Below are positions 22,097 to 33,711 of a stretch of 64,000 bases of DNA, one piece after another. The notes beneath the pieces were generated by a model, which made no database searches, was not told the DNA's origin, and saw nothing but the letters and a program-made list of their open reading frames with translations. The stretch comes from Xenopus tropicalis (taxonomy: Eukaryota > Chordata > Amphibia > Anura > Pipidae), in the NCBI RefSeq assembly GCF_000004195.4, contig NC_030680.2:140119545-140183544 (forward strand), read 5' to 3'. Numbering within the stretch: the first letter of the stretch is position 1; every line of letters starts with the position of its first letter. A program made the position numbers and the translations under genes.

Positions 22097-22436
22097 CAGG
22101 GGTGGGCAAACTACGGCCCGCGGGCCACATCCGGCCCCTTTGCCTTTTTAATCCGGCCCGCCGACGAGGCCAAGTCTCATCACGCGAGACTTGGTGTCAT
22201 TGGCGCGCCGGAATTAAAGAGAGAAGGGGGCCCGCCCTGGGCCCCCTTCTCTCTTTAATTCCGGCGCGCCAATGACACCAAGTCTCGCGTGATGAGACTT
22301 GGCCTCGTCGGCGGGCCGGATTAAAAAGGCAAAGGGGCCGGATGTGGCCCGCGGGCCGTAGTTTGCCCACCCCTGAGCCGGGGGGCCGGGGGTGAGTAAA
22401 TGTGGCCCGTGAGCCAAAAAGTTTGCCCACCCCTGT
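22097..22436. mobile_element. hAT-like element containing a perfect 137-bp-arm palindrome
   Basis: Flanked by an exact 8-bp duplication tcctagat (22089-22096 and 22437-22444). Ends caggggtgggcaaact and agtttgcccacccctg. Within it, 22097-22233 and 22239-22375 are exact reverse complements around a 5-bp centre (gccct). After the palindrome a second terminal segment (22376-22436) ends in the same terminus. The terminal sequence resembles hAT non-autonomous elements. It contains no gene; the small open frames are mirror images of each other. Confidence 0.92.
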
Positions 22437-22444
22437 CCTAGATG

Positions 22445-22670
22445 GTAAAATACTGGCTAGACTGGGCAAATACTGGCGAGGTGGCAACCTTATCTGGTTT
22501 GCCATTTCCAACCAGCCTCTCCTTGCCGGAGCCACATATGTACATGGGTAACATAAGCATCTCTGTAAAGCAGGTCAGTAAGAATTCCAAGTATTATACC
22601 TGATAATAAGAGCGCCCGATGGGAAGATGGGTTGCTGTACATGACCTGTTCTTCTGGCTTAGTTCTGTTC
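22445..22670. other. Short non-coding interval
   Basis: Contains a fragment of the dispersed tactggctagactgggcaaa / aggtggcaacc repeat, otherwise nothing recognised. Confidence 0.4.
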
Positions 22671-22678
22671 ACACAGAC

Positions 22679-22979
22679 CAGTAATCCCCAACCAGTGGCT
22701 CGGGGGCAACATGTTACTCTCCACCCCCTTGGAAGTTGTGCCCAGTGGCCTCAAAGTAGGTGCCTATTTTCAATTTCTGGCAAGTTTTGGAAGCACAGAG
22801 ATACAGTTTTACTCCAAGCAGAACCTCCTGCAGGCCTACAGTCCCTATGGGGCTACCAAATAGCCAATCACAGCCCTTATTTGGCACCCCCAAAGAACTT
22901 TTTTTATGCTTGTGTGGCTCCCCAACACTTTGTACATCTGAGTGTGGCTCACAAGTAAAAATAAGTTTGGGGATCCCTG
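22679..22979 (+). mobile_element. hAT-like MITE (gatccccaaccagtgg family)
   Basis: Exact 8-bp flanks acacagac at 22671-22678 and 22980-22987. Starts cagtaatccccaaccagtgg and ends gtttggggatccctg. Shared interior with 43497-43796 (cccagtggcctcaaag, ggcaagttttgg). Non-coding. Confidence 0.9.
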
Positions 22980-22987
22980 ACACAGAC

Positions 22988-23674
22988 CATAAACCATCTG
23001 GCTTTCTCCAACACTTTCAGATTAGCAGCCAACTGCTGGAATAACAGTACGTAAATCTGCAATAGCCTTGCCTGGCCCGGCAATGCAAACCCCATGATAA
23101 CATTTAGCATAATAAAAGAAAATGTCATTTTAAGCGACTTTCCAAAACACATTAATTACAAAATTTCACTGGTAGGAGAGTGCTCATTATCCTATCCACT
23201 CATAAAGAAAAAGTTTATCCCAAGTTTTATCCTTAGAGAAGATGTTGCAGATTTTTTAGAAGCTGAATAAACAAACCCCACCAGCTTAAGGCGCCAATGT
23301 ACCAGAAGGATAACAAAGCAATAAAATGGTCACAAACAGACTTTTTTGAGTCAAGTCTGACCTCTTATTATCAAACTCCACCAGGAGACTTTTTGTAAGA
23401 AATTAACCAAGGCTCACTCCCAATGAAAGTTAATTTCCTCCCATTACAGCTCAGGGGACTAAGTGGCCCATATGTCCAAGCCCAGGTCACACCTTCTTAT
23501 TATATAAATGTCAGACAACATTCCTTCTTCATGTGAGGACTTTGTCCGGTCAAATGCTGTCTGGGCTGCACAATCACAAATTCCCATTGCTAATCTTTCC
23601 TTTGTCCTGATGGGAATACACAAACCAAATAAAACTGCTGACTTGGCCCCTCCACCTCATCCGCCAGGGTATGG
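22988..23674. other. Non-coding, no recognised feature
   Basis: Single-copy, AT-rich. No exon or RNA gene recognised. Confidence 0.45.
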
Positions 23675-23925
23675 GGCTCTTAAGTGGCCCTGCTCTATAG
23701 CCATATGGTCAAAAATTGGGCAGATATAAATTGGAGAGATTTGAAAATCCCATCTGGCAAGGATCATATTGGCATGTTAAGGTGGTTCTCTTCCGACGAG
23801 TCTCTGTAGTCCCCCATCATGATCCAATGGTTCATCCTGATATGGCCCACTATGTTGGTTGTCAAACTGGGTAAAGATCATTTGGTGACCATGCCATCCT
23901 AACATGTATGCCCAGTTGAACAAAG
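23675..23925 (+). mobile_element. Ancient TTAA-type MITE relative
   Basis: Diverged counterparts of the family are visible: ttgggcagatataaattgga, catattggcatgttaaggtg, gatccaatggttcatcctg and catgtatgccca. The ends are eroded and the boundaries approximate. Confidence 0.5.
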
Positions 23926-24954
23926 GCCCCACTTATATGACAGACATTGAGCAGTAATTCTGTACATATTTCCTTTAGATTATTCTCCAGAAATACATAG
24001 CTTTGCCATCTAATACACCCAGACCAACTGGACCTTTAGCGGAGTTCATTCAGATCACTGATATCATCATGGGATATGGAAAATGTAACCAAATCCACAG
24101 GATTAAAGGACAAGTAATGAAAAAAAAAGTGTTTATTGGTTTATCCAGCACCTACAAATACACTGGTTATTTTTGTTTGAATTCAATTCAGTGGTTTCAA
24201 GGTTATGTGTGAATGTAATTGCCATTAAAAGCAGAGTCTGTCAGTCTGCCCATTGCTAATCTCTGCACTGAAGGTTCTGACTTTCAAAACAGTCAAGTAG
24301 TATGCTAGGCATTGGGGGTAAGACTCATTGTGGAACATCTGCTACATTGTGTCAAAAGTCAGAATTAGCAGAAGAATACTGCTTTTAACTACAAATACTT
24401 TTGGTTGGATATATTTTATTTGGTATAATTGTATTTCTTTTAAATTACCTTTGATCTGGACCACAAGGTGAACCATGCTAAATCAGCATAGATTATGCCC
24501 ACTTTAATTGGCCACACCCACCACTGAAGCCACACAAACACTAGATATATAATCTAACACATTAGGCTCTATATTGTGCAGAAACCAACTAGGTTCAGTC
24601 ATCACCAGAAAATAGGCCCCAACATTAAATGGCATAGTGACCCCAGTATAACTGTCCTGCAATTTCAGTGGCCTGCTGGCCAAAATTGGTATTGTGCCCC
24701 AAATGCCTAGAGATATTTGCCAACCAACCCCCCTTCCACTAATCTTCAGCGTTTTGCATACAAATACTGGAGTTCACCACCCTGGTGACCCTGGTCCTCA
24801 CCCCTCCCACCATGGCTACCATTGCCAAACATCAAAGATTGGGTTGGGAATAAGGCAGTTGCAGGTCAGGTAGAGGGTCAAAGCGAGTAAAAATGCGGGT
24901 TGCGGGTCCGGGTTATGTACAAGTCTCAAAAATTGGTTCTGCGCAGGACCCTAC
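23926..24954. other. Non-coding, no recognised feature
   Basis: Single-copy sequence; nothing exon-like and no transposon ends recognised. Confidence 0.45.
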
Positions 24955-25075
24955 CCTAGGGTTGCCACATGTCTGGTTTTGACCCGGACAGCCCAGTTTT
25001 TGGTAGGGCTGTCCGGGTCACAACTACCTGCCTGGTTTTCCCAATTTGGAAAACCAGGCAGCATTCTCTAAGATT
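24955..25075 (+). repeat. Dispersed repeat (gggttgccac / gacccggacagccc)
   Basis: Contains gacccggacagcccagtttt and its near mirror gggctgtccgggtc, then ttttcccaatttggaaaacc. The same phrases recur at 44527-44745. It can form a hairpin of about 16 bp. Class unknown. Confidence 0.6.
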
Positions 25076-25348
25076 GACATAACCCCGCCCCTGTGACAGC
25101 ATGGTCCGCCCCCGTGACGCCCAACCCACCCACCTGCCCAGAGTTACTGACCAGGAGAGGTGGGAAACCTACTCTACCCCATGGCCACCACTGTTGCACT
25201 TCACCATGCGATGCAGCTGCCAAACTACCCCACCCCCCTAGGCTACCACTGCTGCACATCAGCACCCAAAACCTTGTGAGCCGCTCAGTGTTCTGCACAC
25301 CACTGCCCCCAGACACCACCCTCTGATGAAGCAAGGGTGGCAGGGCAC

Positions 25349-25642
25349 CAGGTCCGGATTTGTGGTGAGGCTCGGGCCTAGGGCGGCACAAATTTAGGGG
25401 CGATATGCCACCCCGCTGCTCCGAAATTTTGCTCCCATTTGGAGCAATAGGGACCTCTAATGCGCACGGGAGGGGGGGTGCCGACAAATGGGGGCTGCCT
25501 GGGGGCGCCCAGATAAGAAATGCGGCGCTGCAGGGCACACCAGGACCAGTTCTTCTGGTGTTCTGGTGGGCCAGTCCAACCATGCTAGGACTTATAACAA
25601 CAGTTTTTTGCCACCCTAGGCCTGCCCACAAATCCGGCACTG
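25349..25642 (+). mobile_element. MITE with ccggatttgtgg ends
   Basis: caggtccggatttgtgg at the left and ccacaaatccggcactg at the right are inverted, and the adjacent cgggcctagggcggc / gccaccctaggcctg extends the pairing. The CAG...CTG ends suggest a hAT relative, but I see no matching 8-bp flanks. Confidence 0.75.
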
Positions 25643-26322
25643 GGTGTAAGGCATGGTGATATATGTAATGAACCCGAACTGGGAAAAATCAAGCACTAAG
25701 GCCGCTGTGAGCAACAACCAACATGGCAGCTCCCACTTATAAATGTAAAGCTCTGTGCAGGGAAATATTTGGCCTTACGTTGGACCATTCTGATTAAGTT
25801 GCAGATTCTGGTAAATACAAAGAAAAAAACAGCAGCCTCCGATTCTTTGGGCTTCAGCGCTACCTGAGATGGTTCTGTGCTGGCAGTTCCAGTAAATGAG
25901 CCAATTAAGTTTTAATGAGAGAAATATTGAAACCCTTTCCTGTTAGCTTCCCAGCTAAAGCCGGTGTATATATATATATATATATATATATATGTTCATG
26001 AATTGCAGACCTTGTGTTTGCTTTGCTTTGTTTATAGAAGCTCATAATTATGTACTTTTCTCAGGTAATTGACTATGAGAAAGAAGCAAAAAACGTAATG
26101 TCTGTAAGTACACATCAGTGATTGCTAGCTATTAGTTAAATAACCATGATTTATCCTGCAGCCTCCCTGCTGCCACCTGCCCGACTCACGTGCGGGGGCC
26201 CAATGGCCTAAGATCTAGGTAAATAGTCTGCTCATTGGCGGCTATTAGTACTCCCTGTGTGCCTTTCTCACTTTATTATTACAGAGATTATACCTCACTC
26301 ACATCAGTTTCTGCCCCAGTGG
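25643..26322. other. Non-coding; (TA)n at 25966-25993
   Basis: Single-copy sequence with a 28-bp TA microsatellite. No gene evidence. Confidence 0.5.
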
Positions 26323-26479
26323 CAGGTCTGGGCTGGGATTCAAATTAGCCCCTGGCATTTCAAGTACATAAAGGCCCAAACTGCCGCCCAGTAGCTCAAT
26401 AAATAGTGACTGTCTGTGGCATCTTACAGCAGCCCCTCTGGCATTTGCCAGACCCACAGATTAGCAGTCCGGGCCTGCC
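26323..26479 (+). repeat. Dispersed ~155-bp repeat, second copy
   Basis: Same family as 1923-2079 and 35661-35820: caggtctgggctgggatt at the left, gcagcccctctggcatttgc inside and cagtccgggcctg at the right. It directly abuts the 51-bp array. Confidence 0.7.
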
Positions 26480-26484
26480 CCAGT

Positions 26485-27626
26485 GGAGCTTACAATCTAA
26501 GGTCCCTATCACATTCCCATCAGTCCCTGCCCCAGTGAGCTTACAATCTAAGGTCCCTATCACATTCCCATCAGTCCCTGCCCCAGTGAGCTTACAATCT
26601 AAGGTCCCTATCCCATTCCCATCAGCCCCTGCCCCAGTGGAGCTTACAATCTAAGGCCCCTATCCCATTCCCATCAGTCCCTGCCCCAGTGAGCTTACAA
26701 TCTAAGGTCCCTATCCCATTCCCATCAGTTCCTGCCCCAGTGAGCTTACAATCTAAGGTCCCTATCACATTCCCATCAGTTCCTGCCCCAGTGAGCTTAC
26801 AATCTAAGGTCCCTATCACATTCCCATCAGTCCCTGCCCCAGTGAGCTTACAATCTAAGGTCCCTATCCCATTCCCATCAGTCCCTGCCCCAGTGAGCTT
26901 ACAATCTAAGGTCCCTATCACATTCCCATCAGTCCCTGCCCCAGTGGAGCTTACAATCTAAGGTCCCTATCACATTCCCATCAGTTCCTGCCCCAGTGAG
27001 CTTACAATCTAAGGTCCCTATCCCATTCCCATCAGTCCCTGCCCCAGTGAGCTTACAATCTAAGGTCCCTATCACATTCCCATCAGTCCCTGCCCCAGTG
27101 AGCTTACAATCTAAGGTCCCTATCACATTCCCATCAGTCCCTGCCCCAGTGAGCTTACAATCTAAGGTCCCTATCACATTCCCATCAGTCCCTGCCCCAG
27201 TGAGCTTACAATCTAAGGTCCCTATCACATTCCCATCAGTCCCTGCCCAAGTGAGCTTACAAGCTAAGGTCCCTATCACATTCCCATCAGTCCCTGCCCC
27301 AGTGGAGCTTACAATCTAAGGTCCCTATCACATTCCCATCAGTCCCTGCCCCAGTGAGCTTACAATCTAAGGTCCCTATCACATTCCCATCAGTCCCTGC
27401 CCCAGTGGAGCTTACAATCTAAGGTCCCTATCACATTCCCATCAGTCCCTGCCCCAGTGAGCTTACAATCTAAGGTCCCTATCACATTCCCATCAGTCCC
27501 TGCCCCAGTGAGCTTACAATCTAAGGTCCCTATCACATTCCCATCAGTCCCTGCCCCAGTGAGCTTACAATCTAAGGTCCCTATCACATTCCCATCAGTC
27601 CCTGCCCCAGTGGAGCTTACAATCTA
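26485..27626 (+). repeat. 51-bp minisatellite, about 22 units
   Basis: The unit includes cagtccctgccccagtgagc, ttacaatctaaggtccctat and cacattcccat. Variants are a 52-bp unit with cagtggagc, and tcccattccc versus tcacattccc. The same unit in the opposite orientation forms the array at 58670-59440. The frames open on both strands (82-116 codons) are artefacts of the 17-codon period. Confidence 0.97.
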
Positions 27627-27954
27627 GGGTCCTATCACAGTAACACACTAGGGTCAGTTTCATCAGAAGCCAATTAACCTGTCTGTATGCTTTTGGGGTG
27701 TGGGAGGAACCCCCGAGTACATGGAAGTAACTTTATGTCCAGTTTTCACTTGGCCAGTCCAGGTTTCAAAACTCAGAAATTCAGAAAACCCCCCCAAAAT
27801 GCTCCAATGCCGACTGTAATGTCATCATTCTGTCCCTCTGACATCATTGTCCCACCCCAAAACACCTAGGCTTGCGTTGTTACTTGGCCGGCTGGCTAGC
27901 TGGTTAAATACCAGTCAAGGCTGGGACCAGTATTACAAATTTACCAGCAATGTA
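27627..27954 (+). repeat. Probable retroposon fragment and dispersed-repeat flank
   Basis: The array runs into gggtcagtttcatcagaagc, caattaacctgtctgtatgc and ttttggggtgtgggaggaac, which I recognise as a common vertebrate interspersed (L2/CR1-like) segment. The first array unit may have been copied from this element. From 27880 to 27954 a separate dispersed repeat begins; it is cut by the Tc1 insertion and continues at 29550. Confidence 0.5.
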
Positions 27955-29547
27955 CAAACCGGATTCCAAAAAAGTTGGGACACTAAACAAATTGTGAATA
28001 AAAACTGAAAGCAATGACGTGGAGGTGCCAACTTCTAATATTTTATTCAGAATAGAACATAAATCACGGAACAAAAGTTTAAACTGAGAAAATGTACCAT
28101 TTTAAGGGAAAAATATGTTGATTCAGAATTTCATGGTGTCAACAAATCCCAAAAAAGTTGGGACAAGGCCATTTTCACCACTGTGTGGCATCTCCCCTTC
28201 TTCTTACAACACTCAACAGACGTCTGGGGACCGAGGAGACCAGTTTCTCAAGTTTAGGAATAGGAATGCTCTCCCATTCTTGTCTAATACAGGCCTCTAA
28301 CTGTTCAATCGTCTTGGGCCTTCTTTGTCGCACCTTCGTCTTTATGATGCGCCAAATGTTCTCTATAGGTGAAAGATCTGGGCTGCAGACTGGCCATTTC
28401 AGTACCCGGATCCTTCTCCTACGCAGCCATGATGTTGTGATTGATGCAGAATGTGGTCTGACATTATCTTGTTGAAAAATGCAGGGTCTTCCCTGAAAGA
28501 GATGACGTCTGGATGGGAGCATATGTTGTTCTAGAACCTGAATATATTTTTCTGCATTGATGCTGCCTTTCCAGACATGCAAGCTGCCCATGCCACACGC
28601 ACTCATGCAACCCCATACCATCAGAGACGCAGGCTTCTGAACTGAGCGTTGATAACAACTTGGGTTGTCCTTGTCCTCTTTGGTCCGGATGACATGGCGT
28701 CCCAGATTTCCAAAAAGAACTTTGAATCGTGACTCGTCTGACCACAGATCAGTCTTCCATTTTGCCACACTCCATTTTAAATGATCCCTGGCCCAGTGAA
28801 AACGCCCGAGCTTGTGGATCTTGCTTAGAAATGGCTTCTTCTTTGCACTGTAGAGTTTCAGCTGGCAACGGCGGATGGCACGGTGGATTGTGTTCACTGA
28901 CAATGGTTTGTGGAAGTATTCCTGAGCCCATTCTGTGATTTCCTTTACAGTAGCATTCCTGTTTGTGGTGCAGTGTCGTTTAAGGGCCCGGAGATCACGG
29001 GCATCCAGTATGGTTTTACGGCCTTGGCCCTTACGCACAGAGATTGTTCCAGATTCTCTGAATCTTCGGATGATGTTATGCACAGTTGATGATGATAGAT
29101 GCAAAATCTTTGCAATTTTTCACTGGGTAACGCCTTTCTGATATTGCTCCACTATCTTTCTGCGCAACATTGTGGGAATTGGGATCCTCTCCCCATCTTG
29201 GCTTCTGAGAGCCACTGCCACTCTGAGAAGCTCTTTTTATACCCAATCATGTTGCCAATTGACCTAATTAGTGTTATTTGGTCTTCCAGCTCTTCGTTAT
29301 GCTCAAATTAACTTTTTCCAGCCTCTTATTGCTACTTGTCCCAACTTTTTTGGGATTTGTTGACACCATGAAATTCTGAATCAACATATTTTCCCCTTAA
29401 AATGGTACATTTTCTCAGTTTAAACTTTTGTTCCGTGATTTATGTTCTATTCTGAATAAAATATTGGAAGTTGGCACCTCCACATCATTGCATTCAGTTT
29501 TTATTCACAATTTGTTTAGTGTCCCAACTTTTTTGGAATCCGGTTTG
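27955..29547 (-). mobile_element. Complete-length Tc1-like element, gene inactive
   Basis: 1593 bp between caaaccggattcc and ggaatccggtttg, with TA on both sides (27953-27954 and 29548-29549). Both ~213-bp TIRs are present with inner and outer gttggga motifs. The transposase gene reads on the minus strand. It provides the unbroken reference for the composite at 17385-20214. Confidence 0.95.
28175..29196 (-). pseudogene. Tc1-like transposase, inactivated
   Basis: From the start codon at 29196 to the stop at 28175. A one-base deletion near 29179-29182 (ggtgatc in the sister copy, gggatc here) shifts the frame just after the start. A CGA arginine codon after GVTQ has become TGA at 29120-29122. 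Downstream of that the frame is open for over 300 codons and keeps the WSDES, QQDN and SPIENIW catalytic motifs, plus the full C-terminal segment (QLEACIRQEWESIP) that the gene at 17736 has lost. The lesion is CpG-type decay plus a small indel. Confidence 0.92.
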
Positions 29548-29839
29548 TATTTGCCCCCTGTGCCTCCCTAATTCTTGATGGCAGGTCAGCTCTCTTCTGT
29601 CTACAGAAGCCAAATCTGTCTTGCACTGCCCTTTTAACGTCATTGCTTCACCCATTTTGAAGCCGTTGCGTCATAACCCGCCCATTTTGTGACATAACTC
29701 CGCCCCCGCCTCCCCTATATCCTGAACCGTATTATTCCCAATAAAAGGTGACAACCCTATCCCCTATCACATTCAAGGGGAATAAGGGAGCCAGGCAGAT
29801 TAGAAAGGAAACTGGGAGAGAGGGTTGGAGGTGAAATGG
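29548..29839. other. Right part of a repeat split by Tc1; otherwise unremarkable
   Basis: The text ctcctaattc-type phrase and ccaataaaaggtgacaaccct belongs to the dispersed repeat seen near 20610-20895. No gene evidence. Confidence 0.4.
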
Positions 29840-29992
29840 GGGAGGGTTGGAGGCGGGCCAGGGGCAGATTGGAGGCGGGCCAGGGGCAGATTGGAGGCGG
29901 GCCAGGGGCAGATTTGAGTTGGGCCAGGGGCAGATTTGAGTTGGGCCAGGGGCAGATTTGAGTTGGGCCAGGGGCAGATTGGAGGCGGAGGC
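29840..29992 (+). repeat. 22-bp minisatellite, about 7 units
   Basis: The unit is gattggaggcgggccagggg plus ca. There are two variant types, ggaggcgggcc and tgagttgggcc, arranged in blocks (first the former, then three of the latter, then the former again). Confidence 0.93.
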
Positions 29993-30878
29993 GAGTGGAG
30001 AACAAGTTATTAGGAATTTACCAGCAACTACGTTGTGGCTAAATTTGTAGTATCATCCCCAGCCCAGGCTGGTATATTATAAGCTGGTGAAATACTGGCA
30101 GGGTGGCAAACCCTTAGCAGAAAAAATAACTTTCAATGATTAGGACTTTTTGTGATGAGCAACTATAAACCAACGCGGCAAAAGGAGGCCCTGCGGCAAA
30201 GAGCTGACATTCTAGAACAGAAAGGATATTATAGATTTTGGATTGTTGCCGTGCTTTCGGTAAGGTGTCCTGACATTGCCTTTATGCACGGGGGCTTGGG
30301 AGCATGGCACGGTGTGGGTGGGTATCCGGCACATATCACCCCGCAGCAGCACTCTCTATAAGTGTCCCCTGCTGAAAGGTGAGGTCTTAACACCCTGTTC
30401 TCCGGGCATCGTGTTTCACTGCACAATGTTCTTAATGGTGAGATACCAGTGCCAAGTTTCCAGCGGTGAGGGTTATTAGAGAGGGGAATTTAATTCCTGC
30501 CTTGTGCTGCTGGTACTACTTGCTTCAGTCCCCAAGAGAAACAATGTGCCTGATAAAATATAAATAAATAAAATTATATATATTATATATAAGAGGTAAA
30601 AAACCCCAGTTCTAGCTGCATAAAAATACATTGCAGGGTGGTGTTCTTGCCTAAATTAAGATAATAAGTTGTATAAGGAGAAAAAAAAACAAAAAACATT
30701 CATTCATATTTATATCAGGTGTTTTCTACCCACAGCCTCCAGCCATTGTTTATTTACAACTCAAAGCATCCACCAAGAGCCAGTGGCACTGCGCCAGGTA
30801 ATAGTAAATGAGACTTATGATAGGTGCAACCAGTTAATAAATTCACAATTTTTTTTGCACATTGCACCGTGCCTTTAC
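29993..30878. other. Non-coding, no recognised gene
   Basis: Starts with a dispersed-repeat fragment (to about 30115). The remainder is single-copy with AT-rich stretches near 30560-30600. Confidence 0.45.
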
Positions 30879-31403
30879 ATGGCATTATAGACAGGGCTGC
30901 CCTACGGCATTATAGACAGGGCTGCCCTACGGCATTATAGACAGGGCTGCCCTACGGCATTATAGACAGGGCTGCCCTACGGCATTATAGACAGGGCTGC
31001 CCAACGGCATTATAGACAGGGCTGCCCTACGGCATTATAGACAGGGCTGCCCTACGGCATTATAGACAGGGCTGCCCTACGGCATTATAGACAGGGCTGC
31101 CCAACGGCATTATAGACAGGGCTGCCCAACGGCATTATAGACAGGGCTGCCCAACGGCATTATAGACAGGGCTGCCCTACGGCATTATAGACAGGGCTGC
31201 CCTACGGCATTATAGACAGGGCTGCCCTACGGCATTATAGACAGGGCTGCCCAATGGCATTATAGACAGGGCTGCCCTACGGCATTATAGACAGGGCTGC
31301 CCTACGGCATTATAGACAGGGCTGCCCAATGGCATTATAGACAGGGCTGCCCTACGGCATTATAGACAGGGCTGCCCTACGGCATTATAGACAGGGCTGC
31401 CCA
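30879..31403 (+). repeat. 25-bp minisatellite, about 21 units
   Basis: The unit is ggcattatagacagggctgc plus cctac. The only common variants are ccaac and ccaat in place of cctac, distributed in short runs. Very homogeneous, implying recent expansion. Confidence 0.97.
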
Positions 31404-31949
31404 GCACCCACCGGCACTAAGCTTTGTATCCCATGCCAAATATCTTATGCTCTTATCCAGCACGAGGTGCAGAGCGCATCCCCCGGGACAGAAGCGGCCG
31501 CTGCTCCAGGTTTAAGTAAATGACCCCTATAAACTTCACAAAGGTATGTTGGGGGGATGCAGTATATTCTAGTTTTCTCTCTGTATCGAATCTGCCTGCA
31601 GAGCTAGTGTATGTACTGCATGCCTCTGGGAGTAACACGTCATTCCAATCAATAGAAATTAATGGGGTTTTATAGAGCAGCTGTTCCCTCGCTGATTTCC
31701 CAGAGAGCATCACCGCTAATACCGACAGTTACCCTTTGGGAATTGTTTGCAACTGATTTTTACAGCTATCAGGATTTTATATTCCTTTGGGATATCAGTA
31801 GAGATCTATATAGTAGTTTGGCTCTCACCAGCCTATTAAAATCCCTGTTGACCAAACCAACCCTATTTCATTACACTTTGGATAAAACTGGCAGCTAGCT
31901 GCTAGCTGGCAGTCATAATATCTTTGGTCTCCAATAAACAGTGCACACC
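31404..31949. other. Non-coding, no recognised feature
   Basis: Single-copy. A few CpGs near 31480-31500 (gcatcccccgggacag, gcggccgctgc) include a NotI-type site. No exon signal that I can support. Confidence 0.45.
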
Positions 31950-32480
31950 GCAAACTTGCCATGTGTTCTGGGGGTACTTAAAATGGAATTAGCACTGTAT
32001 TTATACATTTGTACATTACATATGAAGTTTGCACTGTATTTATCCTGCCATGTGTTCTGGGGGCATTATATATGGAATTGGCACTGTATTTATCCTGCCA
32101 TGTGTTCCGGGGGCATTATATATGGAATTGGCACTGTATTTATCCTGCCATGTGTTCCGGGGGCATTATATATGGAATTGGCACTGTATTTATCCTGCCA
32201 TGTGTTCTGGGGGCATTATATATGGAATTGGCACTGTATTCATCCTGCCATGTGTTCCGGGGGCATTATATATGGAATTGGGACTGTATTTATCCTACAA
32301 TGGGTTCTGGGGGCATTATATATGGAATTGGCACTGTATTTATCCTGCCATTTGTCCTGGGGGCATAATATATGGAACTGGCACTGTATTTATACTGCCA
32401 TGTGTTCTGGGAGCATTATAGATGCATTTGTAACTGGCATTGTATTGAACCTGCTATGTTTTCTGGGGTATAATATATGA
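31950..32480 (+). repeat. 50-bp minisatellite array A, about 9 units
   Basis: The unit is made of tgtgttctgggggcattata, tatggaattggcactgtatt and tatcctgcca. The edge units (31950-32030 and 32400-32480) are diverged while the middle ones are near identical. The same unit occurs in reverse orientation at 33712-34700 and 49600-50150. Confidence 0.97.
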
Positions 32481-33711
32481 AAGTAGCATTACATTTATCA
32501 ACATATATACAGGAAGGGCATTTTAGGATTCATTTTGTGGGCTAGCCTAGGGAATAAGTTCAGTTGGAGCAGAGATTTCACTCATCGACTCTCATCCTGG
32601 GACACAAAGGAATGTTGTGAACAAGGGAATAAGACGATTTCCTGCTGAGAGAAGATTTACTTTCCACTGAGCCCAACAAAAGAGGAGGAAATGGATAGTG
32701 AGCGCGAGCCTACACAATTAAACGATGGACACGGCCCCATTGTGATGACGAGGGCAGTGATTTCTTGCTGTTTCAAATCTACATTAAATCTCAAGGACAA
32801 CACAACCCAGGAGCTACTGGGAGGCACTGAGGGTCCAAGGTTCTCCTTGACAGTGATCCCTATACAACTTGGCATATCGGTCTGACAATTAAAGCAATAG
32901 AGTAGTGAGCTTCAAGCAGCGCTTTCCAAGCTTATAGGTTCCATCATCACAGCAGAAGCCAATGGGAGTTGTAGTCAGACACCAGCTGATGATCCATGGA
33001 ATTACGATTACTGCCTCATTGGGTGGCCTATAAACATTCCTTTGAATTTGTAGAATAGCGGTTAATTAGTCACACCAGTGGCCGCGGGGATGGGATTAAC
33101 CTGGTAAGAAGAGTCATAGACAACCAACTGCAGCTTCACGGTGGAAAAGGTGTTTTTACTGTATAACCTCATCTTTCTGCATGTTATCCATTCCCAGTCT
33201 ATTGCATCTAATGTCGCCATTAAGAACACGGGGGGTGGGGGGAATGCAGATGTGTCCCTGACACATCCCTCAATGGGCCACCCTAGGAGTTTACTATTCC
33301 CTTGTAAAATGAAACAGCAGATGGAGAGAACATTAGCTCAGATGTCATTTTGTAGCACGTTCTAATTGCTATTTACCAGGGTCACACAAAGCGGTGGTTC
33401 TTTGATGTATGCTGCATATTTTCATGTAAACAAACACACGGCATGGATCGGAGAGCTGACTGGAAATGTGTAGATAGAGGTCTATGTGGTTATGGTGCAG
33501 GGTCCACACTTCCAAACCCCAATGACCACCAGTTTCTCATCTCTCCACTCACCTGTTTCCCTGTGCCCATAGGACCCATATCTGAACCCCTACAGCTAAC
33601 ATGTGGTCATACTAAAATGGATTAATAATGGGTGATGAGTGGGGATTAGACCCACAAAGGGCAACAATTTTAAAGGCCTGAATGTGCAGTCTGGACTCAC
33701 CAACTGCCAGT
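32481..33711. other. Non-coding spacer between inverted 50-bp arrays
   Basis: Single-copy apart from a short dispersed fragment near 32925-33000 (gggagttgtagtcagacacc). No gene recognised. Confidence 0.45.

Noticed and set aside
21953..22535. Similar frames on opposite strands (GPRATSGPFAFLIRPADEAK type)
   Set aside because: They are the two arms of the hAT palindrome read on each strand.
25068..25640. 190-codon minus-strand frame
   Set aside because: It overlaps a MITE with inverted ends and has no domain; likely chance in GC-rich sequence.
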